Source: Siniperca chuatsi (lineage: Eukaryota > Chordata > Actinopteri > Centrarchiformes > Sinipercidae). From it: 64,000 nucleotides of DNA. Numbering within the stretch: position 1 is the stretch's first letter; the number at the start of each line of letters is the position of its first letter. Below are positions 20,477-32,457 of the stretch, piece after piece. The notes beneath the pieces are model-generated. The model was given only the letters and a program-made list of their open reading frames with translations. It was not told where the DNA came from and ran no database searches. The position numbers were made by a program, and so were the translations under genes. Location: NCBI RefSeq assembly GCF_020085105.1, contig NC_058055.1:12304322-12368321 (forward strand), given 5' to 3'.

Positions 20477-20526
20477 TATTGTAAGTCACTTTGGATAAAA
20501 GCGTCAGCTAAATTAATGTAATGTAT
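20477..20526 (+). mobile_element. LINE/SINE 3' tail fragment (teleost 'GTAAGTCACTTTGGATAAAAGCG' type)
   Basis: The short segment reads TGTAAGTCACTTTGGATAAA followed by AGCGTCAGCTAAATTAATG and ATGTA repeats. This is the familiar 3' end shared by many fish non-LTR elements and their SINEs. Only the tail is preserved here. Confidence 0.65.
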
Positions 20527-20945
20527 TGCACATCCATAAAGTTGGGGGCCTCAGGAGACATATTTTGAAAAAGTCAAGTCAAAATTGAAGCAGCCGGGGC
20601 CAAGATATCCTAATTTTAAGTCCCTAGTATGGGTCAAGATCCAGAAACGCTGGGTCCTACGTTTCCCATAATGCAATTATTAAATAGCATATTTCAATAG
20701 ACCCCCCTGCCTCCTAAAAAACAATTTCTTTGAAACCCCACACAGTTTGTAAATTAGGCTTTCTGTCAACATTTTAAGTCTTGAGCCCAAGCTAAAATGA
20801 CTCTGATGACATCATCAGGGTAATTTTTTTTACTTTGCAATCTCCCTCCAGAGCCAGAGATAACATTATACAACTGATGTCACAGACTGAATAATACTCC
20901 TTGTGATGAGTAAACTGGACTTCATGTGTAAAATCAGCAGTGTCC

Positions 20946-21410
20946 TTTTAGGAAAGTTCACCCCAAAATCTTTCCTCTTACCTGTAGTGCTTTTTATCCA
21001 TCTAGATTGTTTAGGCGTGAGTCGCCGAGTTTTGGAGATATCTGCTCGGAAACTCTATTGGAAACTCAACAGCAATGTCTCTTTCCAGAAATCATGACCC
21101 GGTTACTCAAGATAATCTACAGACATTTTTGTGAGCAGTTTCATGTAGGAGCTATCGGTAGAAAGCAAATAGTTCCTACATGAAACTGCTCACAACAAGG
21201 TCTGAGTTTTTCAAATGTATTACAATGGCGCTTTGAGCACCACACACCCAGTGCCATATAGTCCCATTATATTCAAAAAAGGCAGACATCTCTATGGCCA
21301 ATATCTCCAAAACTCGGCAACTCACAGCAAAACAATCTAGATAGATAAATAGCACTACAGGTAAGAGGAAAAATATGTATTTTTGATTCTGGGGCAAACT
21401 GTCCCTTTAA
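20946..21410. mobile_element. Foldback MITE with long imperfect inverted repeats
   Basis: The left end TTTTAGGAAAGTTCACCCC and right end GGGGCAAACTGTCCCTTTAA are imperfect inverse copies. Internal inverted pairs include CTTACCTGTAGTGC with GCACTACAGGTAAG, ATCTAGATTGTTT with AACAATCTAGAT, GAGTTTTGGAGATAT with ATATCTCCAAAACTC, and TTCATGTAGGA with TCCTACATGAA around the centre (21140-21192). It codes for nothing. The TTAA-like ends suggest a piggyBac-type or similar origin, which is inference. Confidence 0.75.
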
Positions 21411-22211
21411 GTGCTGTTTAGGAAGTTTTGAGGAAAGCCTGTCTGTTTATTGTAAAACAAACTTTTACAATAAATGTGAATCATCTCCCTTTCTGCTTTC
21501 TTTCTTCTGCTCAGTTAAAAAAAGGTCCTTGTATAACTGCACTCCAGTTTGTCCCTTTTAAACACAACTCTCGCCCTTCATTCTGTGACGCCCTTTGCTC
21601 TGCCCCAGTGATATTTGTGAGCAGAGTGGAGCTAAACTTAGCCCTGACAGTACCACACCTCATCACAACATACTCTGCAGACCACACTGGGTTACAATGG
21701 ATGGTGTTGTGTTACCACAGATGTTGCTGTATCTCACCGCTGACGCCGGCCAAACAAGGTGAGTGTGCACACCAGATCCTTGACTGTAACTGACAATAAT
21801 AATTGGTTTACTATGTTTACTAATGTATAATCTGTCACTGTGCTCCTTTCTGTGCATTGGTTCCAGCATGTAAAGCACATTTGTTCACTGCTGTGGCATG
21901 AGAGACACAGCTGCCTCCACTGTGCCACCCAAGTTTAGTCTCTCTCACTTTGATAAAGAATTATCTTGGTTTAATGTACAGACTGAAGTTGCTGTTATAT
22001 TATGAAGAGCACAGTTAATGGTTAAACAAATATAACTACTATTTTTTAATTTATTAAAAGTGTAGCATGATGTGAGACTGCACTGAGCTGACTGGTTTCT
22101 GTTGATTTCTGCTCTACTGACTTGCACCAATCTGTCATTTGTAGATGTAGACTTAAAGACTGCAGGTTTTTCTGTCTTTCACTGTCTGCACTTGTATTCC
22201 TCTCTGTCGCG

Positions 22212-23890
22212 ATGGGCAACTATAGCTCAGCCCTCATTCCTGGTAAGCCTTGCAACTATTGTTGTTACATCTGTTGCAACATAATTTTGAAATAATACCA
22301 TGCTTGAATGCTGCATGTCAAAGAGGCTGAATGTTAATGCAGGCTTTGGAACAAGATGTAGGCTTATTTCTGTGAAAATGGCCCACATTCTCCATGGTAA
22401 TGGGTTTAAATTAGTTCTGGGTTTTAACATTTATTCTCTGTTTCTCTCAAAGAGATTGAAGAGTTTGATTCAATTGTGTCAATTGCGGAGAAGCTGAATG
22501 AGCAGGTAGCTCATGCTGCAGATGAGAGGTTACAGTCAGAGCTTCAGACTCTGGGAAGTATACACTTTTAATAATAGTTATATAGAAGTCAAACCATTCC
22601 ATTGTTATATCATCCAGTTAAATACTACTAGTATAACTTGGCTCATTGTATGAAAAGACTGTGTGGTCTGTTGTGTTTGTGTCTCATCTGTCCTTGGGAT
22701 AAATTTAACTTTTCTGAGCTGCCTCATACACACACAGCCATGTCCAGCAGTGACAGATATGTACTTTAACTCCTTACTTAAAACAAGGTTAAAAGGTACT
22801 TGCCCTGCAATAAATATGAGCTATATTTTCTGAATTTTACTTAGAGGTTCATCATTGTAATCAAAGGTTACTAACCTTAAGGCCATGTTGAAAATTGTCT
22901 TTAGGGACATCAGAAGCTGGGAAAATTTATATTTCATACTTACAATTGGGTGAATTACCCCTTAAATGTATTTTACTTATCAGATGTCTCAAACTAGACT
23001 TAACTTACAGGTAACACTCATGATGGAGAAGGAAAGAAAAGAAAATCAGAGTGAAGAGCTGGATTATTTAACCCTTCAAGAAAACTCTCAGGAAACAAGT
23101 CACAATGGGTCTGCCCTGCCTGTAAGTGTACAAGAACAACTTAAGGCTTCAAATTCAAATTAATATATTTCCGATATTATTTCCGATATTTTTGTTGTGC
23201 TGTCAGCCAGTAAAGTTGGGTTATTCTCCACAGGTAGCAACAGGGCCCAAAAATGTGCCCACACAGTCCTTCTCCTCTCTGTTACCAAAGGCTCTCTCTG
23301 CTGTGCTGCATCCGACGCTGCCCCCAAGCCTCAACCCCGTCCCCCAGCCCAGCAAAGATCCGGCGAAACACGCTTCACCAAACCTGGAACAACTGCAGAC
23401 AGAACTGAGAGACCTGAGGGACCAGTTTGATCAGATGAAGAGTCAGCACAAGTATGGCTTTGTTCATGTAATCTCTGTTTGTACCTGCCCAGCCTCAGAC
23501 TGGTGGGTGCGTGACATTCTCATCCCTGCATCACTCTGTTATAGTTTCAATCAGGAGAGCTTTTTTGCTGCACTAATTGGACAATTATCTTGTGTTCCAG
23601 CAAAGAAATTAAACTTCTGATGAATGAGCTTGATGAGGAGAAAAGGATTCGCTTGACTTTACAGGTGCGGCATGAAGAGGCAGAGGAATCTATTCAATGT
23701 AGCTGCTAGAATGTGCTAAAGAGTGTTATTTTGTTCTTAATAATATTATGATATTTAAAATAACAGAATTTATGTTAAGTATTATTTTTTAAACTGGGCA
23801 GAATTACTGTAAAGTGACAATATTAGACTAAGATTTTTTGTTTTGTTTTAGATGGAGGTCCAACGTATGAAGAAACACATGTCTAAATGA
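22212..23890 (+). CDS. SH3KBP1 (CIN85)-like protein without SH3 domains (180 aa)
   Basis: SH3KBP1/CIN85 is an endocytic scaffold with three SH3 domains, a proline-rich region and a C-terminal coiled coil. Exons 22212-22242, 22453-22505, 23011-23121, 23207-23451, 23601-23664 and 23852-23890 total 543 nt in frame. The family's short motif is present (EEFDSIVSIAEKL, compare human EGFDSVVSSTEKL), then a Pro/Ser segment. The C-terminal coiled coil (KEIKLLMNELDEEKRIRLTL, then QMEVQRMKKHMSK) closely follows the human tail. No SH3 domain is encoded in this model or in the DNA between the preceding gene and this start. The first exon (MGNYSSALIP) is the least certain part: its ATG has a modest context, and exon 22453 could be reached from another first exon. 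Exon 23207 has a second acceptor 27 nt downstream that keeps frame. It may be a duplicate reduced to the coiled-coil part, comparable to short CIN85/Ruk isoforms. Confidence 0.75.
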
Positions 23891-24507
23891 GTAGAGAACT
23901 TCACCATCATCAAAGACAAGAGATCTGGATTTGACACGTTTTAAAGGTCCTGCTGTACACTTATCTGATAAATGATATTTTTCTAAGTTTTAAAAAATCC
24001 TCCTTGCTCCTTTTTGATGAAAAGGTATCTTATTTTTTAGAAAACACTTCTCTTAGGTGGTCATTTTATTCACTTTTTTGGTGGACTTGTTGGGCTGGCC
24101 AAGAGGACTGAATGTTTTTAGTGAGTCAGTGCTGAAAGTGCAAACGTGAGGCACAGTGGGAGCAGACTTGAGGTGAGAGCCTGCAAAAAAACAAACTGTC
24201 CCTTGATCCGACATCACACTGAGAGGAGTATCTGTTGGCCGTTCTCTCTGGAAATGAGCAGCGCATGGCCCTGTTATGCATTCAATTTGCTTTATTTATT
24301 TCTATAGATGGACTCTTAATGACTGTGGCATCTTTAGCATCTTGTGGTGGGGGAAATATTTATATAAGTATCTTGAGGTTTCCATATAGAGAAAAAAATG
24401 TGTTTTCTGTTTCTCATGGGAACCCAGATTTGTAATGAATGTTGGGTATGTGTTGGAGATCATCACTGTTGAATTGGTTTTTAATACTTTTTCGTTTATC
24501 CAATAAA
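23891..24507 (+). other. 3' UTR of the SH3KBP1-like gene with poly(A) signal
   Basis: Non-coding sequence runs to AATAAA at 24502-24507. The next gene on the other strand ends at 25206, so the two genes converge with about 700 bp between them. Confidence 0.5.
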
Positions 24508-25205
24508 ACATTTGACAAGAGAAATGAGCAGAGAGGAGAGCCAGCAGTTAATCTGCAGCTATGGGGCTAAGCTACAATTTGTTTATAACTATGTGATGTG
24601 GAGGCACAAACATGAAGCTTCTGTCATATTTTAGGAGCATTTAGTTTTCAAAAATGTAACATTTTGCCTTTTGATGGTACAGAAAATTGACTGACCAAGC
24701 TGTCAGTTAATTCATCAGTTGTTGATGTGTGGGAGCATTGTGAACTCATTAAAGATGTTTGCCATTATTGTCTTGATATTTTAGTAATAGTTAAGGATGA
24801 ATCTATATACACAAATAAATATTTTGAATACTTTTGAAACCAGCCTCGATTTTGTTGTTGCAGATAACTTGTCATCATAAATCATTTGAGATGAATAATT
24901 TTCAAATGCATGAATGAAAAGTTTAACTTCCCCCACAAGTGAAATGCATGTAAATTCCCTTTGGGGCAAAAAAACAAACAAAAAACGCTTATATATTTTC
25001 TCTTAAAAACACATACAAATCATATGGTATATCACATTTCATTTTCAGATCAGTAATGATCACATCGCTGCCAGGTTTGTACTTTTGATATGCTACTGTT
25101 GCAGTCCTTATTGTTTCCCTGTACAATCCTGGAGGGACTGAAGAGTCAGCAGAATCTCTTCCAGTACGAACAGTGAAATCTTTTGACATGCGGCCCGATT
25201 CTGTC

Positions 25206-28200
25206 TCAGAAGTTGGATTCTTTGCAGGGAATGGGCCTGAAGGTGATCTCTTCGTTCTCCTGAAGAAGGATGTCATATCGACAGAGAGGCCTGTGAAGGA
25301 CAAAGTCAGTTTTACTGTAAATCTACTGTAGAGTTGGGAGAAGTAAGGGACTACTTATAAAGCAAAAAAAGCTAAAAGTATTTTTCAAACAGATCAAATT
25401 TCTGAAAGATATTCCACATTCTTAAAGATCAGTATATGTTGCATACCTCTCCTTGCGTTCCAGATTTGTGAGACGGATTCGGAGAACGCGGAGCTTATAT
25501 TTGGGCTTGAATACATTCCCAGTGGAGAATTTGAGAGACACCTTTTTCACTGACTGAATGTCTTTGTCAAACTGTGCCAACAACTTGGTCTCTGTGTACT
25601 TCTTGAACTTTGCAGCTTTACTGATATGAAAAAAAAAAACTACATTATTGAGAGAAAGCAGCAACGAAGGACAAAGATAAGTCATGGTGGAATATTTATT
25701 TGCCACAGAACTTATGATAAATAAAGACTTACTGGTCAATGGTTGCCACTGCTTCTTCACCATTACCGTGAAGTTTAATAGTAATGTATCCCCAGCGTTC
25801 ATCCTCGTTCCATATCATCACATCCACCTTGTAGTCTGTCACTGAGACAGGGCATTAACATTTTTATTCAAATATATTATGTCTGCCATTTTGAAATTAA
25901 ATGATACTTCCTCTTAGAACCAACAACTCTCATGAAAATAGAATTTACTAAAGAACAGACCATTTATGACCTTTTTTAAGCTCAAATCATCCTTATCAAT
26001 GAAATATTGTCAGATGAAGTTGGAATTAATTTTGAATTTCAGTCTTATTTTATACTCTTCATTCACATGTAGCTACAGGCGGTTGTTATTTTCACAGTCA
26101 TCCATCCTTTTCTTCACACTGTTCAAGAAGGTGCAGCTTTTCAAATACAGTTTAATGCCATGAATGTGGGACAGTGAAAACACACTCCACACTTAACCCA
26201 AATCTGGCATGATGAGTAGTTGACTGAAAAATTCAATTCTTTTTCATACCACGATGCAGCAGAATATATGAGTCCAACGGCAACTGATTGATGCTCAGAA
26301 TATAGAAAGCACCTTGTTTAACTATTAAGATTTATTGTATTTAAAAAAAACAACAACAAAAACAATTCAAATTCATTTTGATTTTCTCTGAACTGATGGC
26401 AAGGTGCAGCTGCATTTCAAGTGTGGATGAAAGATGGATGACTGTGAAAATGAAACCTGTAGTACATGAGTGGTGGTGGGTTAAACATGGGATAAACTTT
26501 AAAAAACCGAACTCTTTCTTTAAAAACATGTCTTAAAAAGGATAGGCTCACAATTTTCAAAGTCTAAACATTTGAACTTTAACCATTTGAGGGGCTGCAA
26601 GATCATGTATATTTTTTGCATCATTTCACAAAATTATGATACACCTTTTAATGTGTTCCTTTAATAACATTACTAATATATGTCTATATACCACATTGAA
26701 GTTATTAAGTTCCCACAGTGAGATTAAAGGGTCCTGCTATGTGTTTCTGTCCGGTGAAGTCCGGTAAGATTAAGATTATGATTATTAGTGTTCTGTTACT
26801 TACTGCAGAAAGGAGACTTTGCATTTGTGGTATAGAACGTTTTTGTTTGGCCCAGCCTCAGCAAGACATCTCTCCACTCTGTGATGTCATAACCTGGATT
26901 TGAGTGAAACAGCTGCGTCAGGTCTACAACAACAATACACTGTAAATTCTGAAGAAATACAAGATACCACCACATAGCGCCATTGACAGTATTGTTCAAT
27001 ATTGTGTTCATGTCGTTTTCGCGTTGAAACCCATCTACCTTGCACATGAAACTTGTGTGTAAATGGATTGTGATAACTGTCTATGAAATTAAGACATCAT
27101 TTTGAAGAATGAAAAGCGAAACAATGTGTGTTCTTCATTTCTAAGAGATAGCACCAGAGAAGTACCAACCAAAAACAGGACATCCAGCAGCACCAAACTG
27201 GTCACAGCTCAAACAGTTACCATCCAGAAAGTCTTTGTAGGAGGAGCAGGGGTAGGCCCTGCTGGCACACATCTGATTTAAAGAGTCAAGGAAGAGCAAC
27301 ACTGATCTCTGGTGGTCACATTTAAAATAGGATCCTCCTAAACGGGTAAGAAACAAGGGGGATTGTTACCATATGGTATTGTTCCATGTCTCATAATATA
27401 AATGACCACATGTGATTATTAATCCAACATGTTTTCCACAAAGTTTAACCTTACCAGAAAAGATGGTCTTTGGGCAGCCTGGTTGGTCCGTTCCACCATT
27501 AGCATAGAAATCAATGTGACCTAGAGGTTCTCTGAAGCCCAGGGCTGTGAACACAGTCAGCACATGACAATAACAATAATTTGATATGTGTAAATCATCG
27601 GTATACTTTTGTATATAACTTATATACACATTTAAAACAATTAAAAATGACTAAATGAATATATAATACAGTATTTCAGTTTAACTGACCATCTATGTCT
27701 GTGTGCAGGACGTCCACAAACTGGGCGTCTGAGGAGTCCAGTCGGTCCTCTGGAGGTTTGTCAATGAATTGAGGTCCAGCGGGATCCAGAGCTGCAAACA
27801 TCACATCAGTAGACCTTAGTAGAGCTTCAAGCTTATCCCCAAACCGAACATTAGCTGATATAGCAGGCTTGGGCAGACTGAAATGTTCACCTTATTGTAA
27901 AGATTTAGGTATCATTTATTTATTACTGCCTGACCTTTCTTTGTCTTTTCCTTTTCTAAATCATCACTGCTGCACTATATCTTGATTACTGTCGAACAAA
28001 CATCTGACAAACCAGTATTGCTTTTTTCCAAACATCTTTTTACTATTTTTCTCACACAGAAGTATTTTGATACCATCATGTCTGTTTTCTGTTTTATATG
28101 ACTGAACTCTTTGCTGTTACAGAACCGCTCTAGACATCTACACAAGCTTTTCTTTTCTTGGTGTTTTTATACCTGATACTCCTTTCCAGCAGTGCTGACC

Positions 28201-30818
28201 TGGGTATCTGTGGTTCTGCACCTCACTGACACCGCAGGCACTGTGGAGAGGATTTTCTGCCTTCACCTCACAATCTCCCCACAGGGATTTCAGGTGGAAT
28301 CATCGAAACTGTGCAGATTTTTTCCCGTTGACACCTGCCCAGACGGCCAAAACCTGAACTGTGATACATTGCGGCAACTCCACAACTCAACCATGACAAA
28401 GTGTCATGGTTGTCAGCAAGGCCACTCTGTGTTATTTGTTTATTTGTAATGTTAGCAATCTAGGAATTAAAGTTCATTCGAGTTTCACAATTATCATGAA
28501 ATAATAGATAAGCATCTCGATAAGCAAGTGTAATGTTTATTACCTGAAGAAGAAGACAAGTACCAAAGGTTGTGTAACTAAGCAAATTGTGGGGGCAATA
28601 TGTGCAGTATTTCTTTTACTGATGTCAACATACAACTCTAAGAACAGCCAATTCTCCACAGATGTCCATACAGTATGTTTGTGGCTGTCTGTAAAGTGCA
28701 AACGGACAAAAACGTGAAGCTGTTTTGTCATTGTGACGTAAGAAAACAGAGATTCTGGCATAATTTTTTTAAACCTGAAGTGCGAATGATCTTCATTTTG
28801 TTATTGTGATGTTTGGCAATGAACTATGACAACGTCCAAACCCAGAGCACACAAAACTGCTCTCCTACAGTATAGCTATTTGTTTTAGGATGGGAATTTG
28901 AATCTTAGGCCTGAGAGAAGCATTTCACACTTCATAAATCTAGACAGTAATATTCAGAATTATTTTAAAAACTGGGGCTGAGATTTCTAGTTCAGATGTC
29001 GGACTTCTTATACTAATATTAAGACATTGAAAGTGATCTGAATTTGAATGTGCTAGCATGTGCACACTCTTACCTGTAATCCTTCCAATTGACCCATTCA
29101 GGTTGGCCCCTACAAAGCCTGATATATGAGCCCCGAGACTGACTCCGATCATGTGGATGGAGCTCAGAGAAGCACCATGTTTCTAAAAAGATCAGTCATT
29201 AGTCTTGTTATACACAACACAGTCTGAGACATTTCTATTTAGACACAGCAGAGATGGTCACAGAGAGTGTCAGATACATCTCATACCTGCATCTTTTCAA
29301 TGAAAGCAGTGAGGTTGTTGGCTGCCTTGCGTGTGTTCTCCACTGCCTTAAAATAATTCACATTTGCTGCTCCGCGGTTCCAGTCCACTACTATGACATT
29401 AATGTCTGTCTTGGCCAGCAGCAGCTCTGTGGCGCTTTGCAGCCACATTGGTGGAGATCCTGTGGGCCGGTACCCATGTATGATGAAGGTGGTTGGTCTG
29501 GACAAGTTAAACTGGGGATGCGCGGACAGGTTGGTGTGGGACATGAGAGTACCACAGGTGCCATTATCCCTGGTGTACAGCAACAGCCTGATTTTGAGGA
29601 TGGTTCCAATGATTGCGTGACTGAAATTTAGGTCTGTAAATTCATCACATCTCTGAGCTGGGAGTGATGGCGAGAAAAAAAGGAGCAGACAGAGAAAGGT
29701 GTATTTGGGTAGGGGACAAAAAAGAATAAATGAGACATGACCATTTTGATCTTAACAAACATTGCTCAAGAAATATTGCATAGCCATTAAATATTCAGTC
29801 ACTTATCATCCAAAGTTTCTGTCAACATCAGTGACATAACTCCAATATATGACTCACACAACTTCGCCCACTTGAAAGACATGTCATAAACAAGTTCGAC
29901 TGGGAAAGCAGAAAGTTAAGTAACACTTGTACATATGTGTAATACACTTTGTCAGGGTTTATTGACCAACTCAACCAAAATATTTGCTAAAAGCAGACAA
30001 TTTGCATCAAGAAGAGCACTGTCACATATAGTTGTAGAGCCTTAGAGTAGCAGAAGATGTGGTTATGACAAACGGTAAGTGCATCCACGCCACCAATCCC
30101 ATAACAACCCAATCAAAAAATAGTGAGACTATGGTGTGTGTTGCTTTATTCAGTGGCATCAAACAATCTGAAAATTCAGCAAGGAAAAAAGAGAGTTTAG
30201 ATTGTGTCAGTGCCACCTACCTACATGATAAAACAACCAATAATTATTAAGACATTCAAAAAATACTCATATCTGCTTCTACAGTATAATGATTTTTATC
30301 TGAACTGGTAGTGATATCTAGATTGATTTTTTTTTCTTGACACCGACTGCATCTTGTGTAAACCTTTTAATCTCTGACAGGATTTTCAATTCCTAATTTT
30401 AAAAAAGCACACACACAAATGAACAAGTGCATTAAGTTCTAGTGAGATGAAAGAGTAGCTTTATGTTTAAGAACTGCCATCAGCTGTTCTCAGGAACTGT
30501 TACACAATAGATGTGAATTTCCATTTATGTAAATCACCATAGCATGGCTGCATGTATATCAGCTGAGAGCTCTATAAAGATACAGTGCCACTGGTTTTGG
30601 CAAACCACAGTGAAGGCCGTTCGTTTTCCAAATAAAGTTCAGTTCCTCAAATGTTGCTTTACTGTCCTTTTTTCCCATGAGTACAGTTGTTACACACCAC
30701 AAAAGTGACTGTGTGTGTCTGTGTACATACATTTACATTTTGTTGTGTTTTGGGCTTTACCTTTGCATATTTGAACAGTTATCAGCAGAAGCAGTGTCAG
30801 ACATTGCCACAGGAACAT
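25206..30818 (-). CDS. liph: Lipase H (membrane-associated phosphatidic acid-selective phospholipase A1), 467 aa
   Basis: LIPH is a secreted, membrane-associated pancreatic-lipase-family enzyme that cuts phosphatidic acid to 2-acyl lysophosphatidic acid. Eleven coding exons, read leftward: 30761-30818, 29858-29899, 29287-29633, 29074-29182, 27690-27791, 27455-27544, 27170-27337, 26804-26923, 25733-25841, 25447-25620 and 25206-25290. They total 1404 nt (human LIPH has 451 aa). Residues 1-19 form a signal peptide ([18 protein letters not shown]). The nucleophile is Ser164 in GVSLG, with Asp188 in LDPAGP and His258 in CDHQRS. The spacings (24 and 94) equal those I recall for human LIPH. Family motifs VVVDWNRGA-like ([11 protein letters not shown]), [20 protein letters not shown] and [10 protein letters not shown] are intact. 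The Cys-rich segment ([20 protein letters not shown]) and the C-terminal PLAT-like barrel, ending [20 protein letters not shown], are complete. LIPI is a close relative, but LIPH fits better. Confidence 0.95.
27792..29073 (-). other. Intron of liph
   Basis: This 1.3-kb intron lies between the exon with the catalytic serine and the exon with the catalytic aspartate. It has standard GT-AG borders on the minus strand. The short open frames inside (for example 28192-28449) resemble no protein I know. Confidence 0.6.
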
Positions 30819-30844
30819 GTTTTACACCAGCTTGTGCATATAAT
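30819..30844 (-). other. 5' UTR part of the first coding exon of liph
   Basis: On the minus strand an acceptor (CTGTCTACAG) precedes 26 nt of leader and then the ATG. This implies at least one further upstream non-coding exon, for which 31394 to about 31520 is the best candidate. Confidence 0.55.
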
Positions 30845-31254
30845 CTGTAGACAGAGTTATCAGAGTCAGACCATAACATAAAAATACATCAGCCAGACAT
30901 TACTTGGCCCATAATATAATTAACTAGCAAATCACATGTACACAAACACAGCAGACACAGCAGCTCAAGGAGAACACTGTCCTAACCCTTCAGATGTTTC
31001 GCTGACACTCTATCTTCGCCCACACACTGTAGTTTTATATATTTCAGCCATTTTTGCTCTGGATGCAAGTCTCACTGGACCGAAGCAAAGAAAAGAGGTC
31101 AGTTACTTATCTACTCACCTTCCAATGTAATGAAACTGGCCATGAATGAATGGAAAAACTAATTTACATTGTTGGTGCTATTTAGGTAACTTGCAGGCTC
31201 AAAACAAGTTTCTTGCACTGGGACTAATCTCAGCCAATGACACTGATTATAAGT

Positions 31255-31264
31255 GAAAGTGAAA
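31255..31264 (+). promoter_or_regulatory. ISRE/IRF-like element in liph intron 1
   Basis: GAAAGTGAAA fits the GAAANNGAAA core bound by IRF factors. It sits about 130 bp inside the presumed first intron. The match is to a short motif only. Confidence 0.35.
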
Positions 31265-31393
31265 TCTGGCAACTAAGTTCTTCTGCTACAGTAGACACAC
31301 ATGTACATGGTCAGTGTCTTCCTTAGATTTCACTTAACAAATTTGACAACAGTGAGAAAGTATAACAAGTCTTCATTGTTATCAGAGTCTTAC

Positions 31394-31520
31394 CTTTGCT
31401 GTAGGATAATATTTCCTGATCTGGTGTGTCAGAGGTCCAGAATATTACACGTTATCCTCTGTTTGTCACACCACACATTTGGGCAGTGTTCACTTCAGGA
31501 AGTGACAGGAGCAACAGCAA
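31394..31520 (-). other. Probable non-coding first exon of liph
   Basis: A minus-strand donor (CAGCAAAG then GTAAGA) lies at 31393/31394, in the right orientation to splice to the acceptor at 30845. The upstream edge is a guess. A GA-rich ETS-like pair (ACTTCCTGAAGT on the minus strand) lies near 31491-31503. Confidence 0.35.
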
Positions 31521-31724
31521 AGCAATACTCCCGCCCTCCATGCTTTCACAAGGAAAACCACACCCCTTGCCCCAGGTCATTGTGTTCACAGGTGAAACAT
31601 TCCTGTGAAGTCACTCCTAGTTCTGTGTACTCCAACCGGTTTCTTGTGTTTCCACTGAACTTTTCTTGAAACAACCTAGTCTGTTTATTGAGCCCATTCT
31701 TATTCATGTGCAATAAATTAGAGT

Positions 31725-31735
31725 GAAAGTGAAAC
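31725..31735 (+). promoter_or_regulatory. ISRE/IRF-like element upstream of liph
   Basis: GAAAGTGAAAC fits the GAAANNGAAAC core of interferon-stimulated response elements. It is about 200 bp upstream of the presumed first liph exon. It is the second such motif within 500 bp. Confidence 0.4.
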
Positions 31736-32457
31736 ATGTTCTGGGAATTTCCAAAAAACTTGTCACTTTTGCAGAGAGGAATATTTCACCCCAAAATTAA
31801 AATTCAGTCACACTCTGCTCACCTGGAGTCAGTAAAAAGTCCACTGACAGTTGTAAGAAGTTGCACAACAAAGTCTACGACATCATTTAAACTCAATATT
31901 TCCCTACATTACACTGTATATGGATTAGTATACAATATAATGTTTTGGGAGAAGTTGTAATAGCCTTTATATTCTTCACTACTATTATTTTTTTAAATGT
32001 TTTTTTATTTAATGTCCTAATGTCTTATTTAGGAGAGGTCTTTCTATAAGCATATAGCCTCCTACCTTAAATTCATATATATCTGAGTATATGTAGTGTA
32101 GGTAAAAGTGTGTCTGTATGTATGTAAATGTCTTTGTGTACATATAATGTTTTATAATAATTATATTTTTAATGTGCAAACAAATAAATAAATAAAAATT
32201 AAAGTGGGAGATTCAGTTGCTATGGGTGTTGACTGAATCTTCATTTTAGGATGGATCATTACTTCCTCTCTGTGACTACCATCTGTCTCCAACTTGAAAA
32301 GGACTTGGTTAATGTGTAAAGTTTCTTCTTGAAAATAAGAAAAAGATGAAGATAAGATAAAGATAAAAGAGATAAACATCAAACTTCACTGTTTGTTTAT
32401 CTTTGCAAATGTTTTGAATTTGGTCCTGCAAATGTGCAATTTCTTAATCACACATCC
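31736..32457. other. AT-rich spacer upstream of liph with degraded MITE-like sequence
   Basis: The text TTTCACCCCAAAATTAAAAT near 31777 and the stretch around 32200-32290 resemble ends of old TTAA-type MITEs common in fish, but I could not delimit an element. No gene was seen. Confidence 0.35.

Larger units (their letters stand above)
20035..22211. other. Spacer with repeats upstream of the SH3KBP1-like gene
   Basis: This stretch holds a LINE-type 3' tail (20477-20526) and a foldback element (20946-21410). A possible leader exon ends at a strong donor (ACAAG then GTGAGT, 21759/21760). I searched the translated frames for SH3 motifs (ALYDY-, WW-, P-NYV-like) and found none, which matters for the next gene. 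Confidence 0.5.

Noticed and set aside
21428-21793. 121-aa frame before the SH3KBP1-like gene
   Set aside because: It was tested as a possible SH3-coding exon; it has no SH3 residues and crosses a strong donor site at 21759.
22966-23163. ATG at 22966 as the start of the SH3KBP1-like protein
   Set aside because: The frame matches the exon, but the sequence before 23011 is intron-like with an acceptor at its end, and using it would lose the conserved EEFDSIVSIAEKL exon.
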